A DNA stretch of 5,079 nt from Akkermansiaceae bacterium UBA3385. Its GTDB lineage: Bacteria; Verrucomicrobiota; Verrucomicrobiia; Verrucomicrobiales; Akkermansiaceae. The position numbers were made by a program, and so were the translations under genes. This document shows positions 3,974-5,079 of the stretch, in pieces. How positions within the stretch are numbered: position 1 is the first letter of the stretch; each line of letters starts with the position of its first letter. The notes beneath the pieces were generated by a model. It was not told where the DNA came from. It made no database searches and saw only the letters and a program-made list of their open reading frames with translations. The stretch is from positions 1,282 to 6,360 of the forward strand of contig DEPT01000027.1 of assembly GCA_002358905.1 (NCBI GenBank), given 5' to 3'.

Positions 3974-5079
3974 ATGTCTGAAGATAACGGCTACCCCGCC
4001 GCCCCCGAGGGCAGCGTGCGCCTGAATAAGTTTCTTGCCATGTGCGGATACGAGAGCCGCCGCGCTGCAGACCGACTCATTGCAGAAGGCCGAGTGGAGG
4101 TAAATGGCAAAGCTGTGGACACCCCCGGACTTCGTGTCATGCCCACCGATTTCGTAAAGGTGGATGGCCGCCGCGCTGTACCGCAGGAGGAGGTGGTGAT
4201 TCTGCTCAACAAGCCGCGTGGCTTTGTTTGCAGCCGGGAGGCCCAGGGCGCCATCGGCACGGTGTATGACCTGCTGCCCGCCAAGTACCGCCATGCCAAC
4301 TATGTGGGCCGACTGGATGCAGACAGCGAAGGTCTGCTCATATTCACGAATAACGGCAGCATGTGCCAGAACCTGGCGCACCCGAGCGGTGGTATTGAAA
4401 AGGAATACTGGGTCACGCTGGACCAGGCATTCGACAGCAGTGTTCTTATTCAGCTGCTGAAGGGTGTACGCATTCCTGAAGGCCAGGCCAAGGCCAAGTA
4501 TGTTTCCCGACTCTCTGCCCGCCGTGCCTGCGTGGTGCTGGAACAGGGTCTGAAGCGCCAGGTGCGCCAGATGTTCTCCTGCCTGGGACTGCGTGTCAAA
4601 AAGCTGGTGCGCGTGCGTATCGGCTCCCTCTGGGGTGGGGACCTCGAACCCGGGCACTGCCAGCTCATGACGGCTGAGCAGATTGCACAGGCCGGAACCA
4701 ATCCGCGCCGCCGCAAGGGGCTCATGGGTGCCAAGCAGGTATTCAAGCCGCGTCCCAACCCCGCCGCAGGCAAACCTGCAGTGGAAGAAGATGACGATGA
4801 GGGTTATGTATTCAACCCCGCCGACTTTGAGACCGAGGAGGAGGCCCTGGGCCTTGCCACCAAGTTCACGGAGGGTGAAGCTTTTGAACCGGAGAACGAG
4901 GATACACGCCGTCCGTTCGGCCGGGCTCCCCGCAATCGCCGCGAAGATTCCCGCAGCTTCGGCGACCGCAAGTCTTTCGGGGAACGACGCAGCTTTGGTG
5001 ACCGCAAGCCGTTTGGTGAGCGCCGTTCCTTCGGCGAGCGCAAGAACTTCGGTGAACGCCGCAGCTTCGATGGCGAACG
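3974..5079 (+). CDS. RsuA/RluB-family rRNA pseudouridine synthase, 3' end beyond window
   Basis: Converts a specific uridine in rRNA to pseudouridine during ribosome assembly; the 368 visible codons have no stop. Residues about 16-62 are an S4 RNA-binding domain (RLNKFLAMCGYESRRAADRL, then GRVEVNGKAV). The catalytic domain follows, with LNKPRGFVCS (78-87), the active-site motif GRLDADSEGLL (112-122) with catalytic Asp115, KEYWVTL (143-149) and KRQVRQMF (194-201), ending near residue 240 with RIGSLWGGDLEPGHCQLMTAEQI (215-237). It resembles B. subtilis-type RluB (23S rRNA) more than RsuA, but the target base cannot be fixed from sequence, so no symbol is given. Beyond the enzyme core lies an extension of at least 125 residues: basic (245-260), acidic (EEDDDE 271-276 and on to 311), then FG-rich hexapeptide repeats. 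It starts 31 bp after a terminator with no clear promoter. The start agrees with the S4 domain position. Confidence 0.93.
   Translation, partial: MSEDNGYPAAPEGSVRLNKFLAMCGYESRRAADRLIAEGRVEVNGKAVDTPGLRVMPTDFVKVDGRRAVPQEEVVILLNKPRGFVCSREAQGAIGTVYDLLPAKYRHANYVGRLDADSEGLLIFTNNGSMCQNLAHPSGGIEKEYWVTLDQAFDSSVLIQLLKGVRIPEGQAKAKYVSRLSARRACVVLEQGLKRQVRQMFSCLGLRVKKLVRVRIGSLWGGDLEPGHCQLMTAEQIAQAGTNPRRRKGLMGAKQVFKPRPNPAAGKPAVEEDDDEGYVFNPADFETEEEALGLATKFTEGEAFEPENEDTRRPFGRAPRNRREDSRSFGDRKSFGERRSFGDRKPFGERRSFGERKNFGERRSFDGE
4952..5079 (+). repeat. 18-nt coding repeats: seven (R/K)xFG(D/E)R hexapeptides
   Basis: Residues 327-368 of the pseudouridine synthase read RSFGDR, KSFGER, RSFGDR, KPFGER, RSFGER, KNFGER and RSFDGE. 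Six units keep F-G-(D/E)-R exactly; the seventh begins to break pattern at the window end. Codons differ among units (TTC/TTT, GGC/GGT/GGG, GAC/GAA/GAG), so the protein pattern is kept while the DNA has drifted, which suggests selection on the peptide. The tail is predicted disordered, and Arg/Phe-Gly-rich tails are common in RNA-binding proteins. Confidence 0.9.

Noticed and set aside
3950..4657. A 235-codon open frame on the minus strand
   Set aside because: It is the reverse shadow of the pseudouridine synthase, whose S4 and catalytic motifs are clear; the antisense product has no recognisable features.
4804..5043. Minus-strand frame with repeated RSPK-like units
   Set aside because: The repeats are simply the complement of the hexapeptide-coding repeat on the plus strand.

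Overview
The window looks like a chromosomal housekeeping segment from a bacterium of the PVC superphylum, most likely a Verrucomicrobiota member and perhaps an Akkermansia relative. The main clue is the 51-residue basic protein at 3718-3873, which resembles a family I know from Chlamydiae and Verrucomicrobia. Supporting signs are the GC-rich coding sequence with AT-rich spacers, and the lack of a clear Shine-Dalgarno sequence before any of the six start codons. The species call is inference.

Left part (1-2986, minus strand): a chaperone cluster reads dnaK, groES, groEL, with groEL cut by the window edge. DnaK binds unfolded segments using ATP, and GroES/GroEL encapsulate substrates for folding. 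grpE and dnaJ are not adjacent on the visible side, and no CIRCE operator is present. Instead, the 341-bp region upstream of dnaK holds a full match to the sigma-54 -24/-12 promoter (2729-2745). A 13-bp palindrome abuts it, and a cluster of three related 17-bp palindromic sites (2846-2905) lies about 130-190 bp upstream of the predicted transcript start. That is the usual layout of a sigma-54 promoter driven by an enhancer-binding activator, and it suggests an unusual way of controlling a core heat-shock gene. The spacers inside the cluster hold three separate arrays of 7-nt tandem repeats and a pair of mutually exclusive hairpins.

Middle (2921-3717): a minus-strand gene for a small glycine-zipper lipoprotein (SlyB / 17-kDa antigen type) with its own intrinsic terminator. 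It is divergent from the plus-strand genes across a 245-bp intergenic region that holds a good sigma-70-type promoter facing right and a weaker one facing left.

Right part (3634-5079, plus strand): a compact unit made of a promoter, a leader hairpin with a GNRA loop, the small basic protein gene and a strong intrinsic terminator. It is followed 31 bp later by an RsuA/RluB-family rRNA pseudouridine synthase. That enzyme carries a long acidic-then-basic C-terminal extension ending in a hexapeptide repeat of the type (R/K)xFG(D/E)R, which runs off the window end. The two right-hand genes both point to ribosome and rRNA function, while the left half is protein folding.
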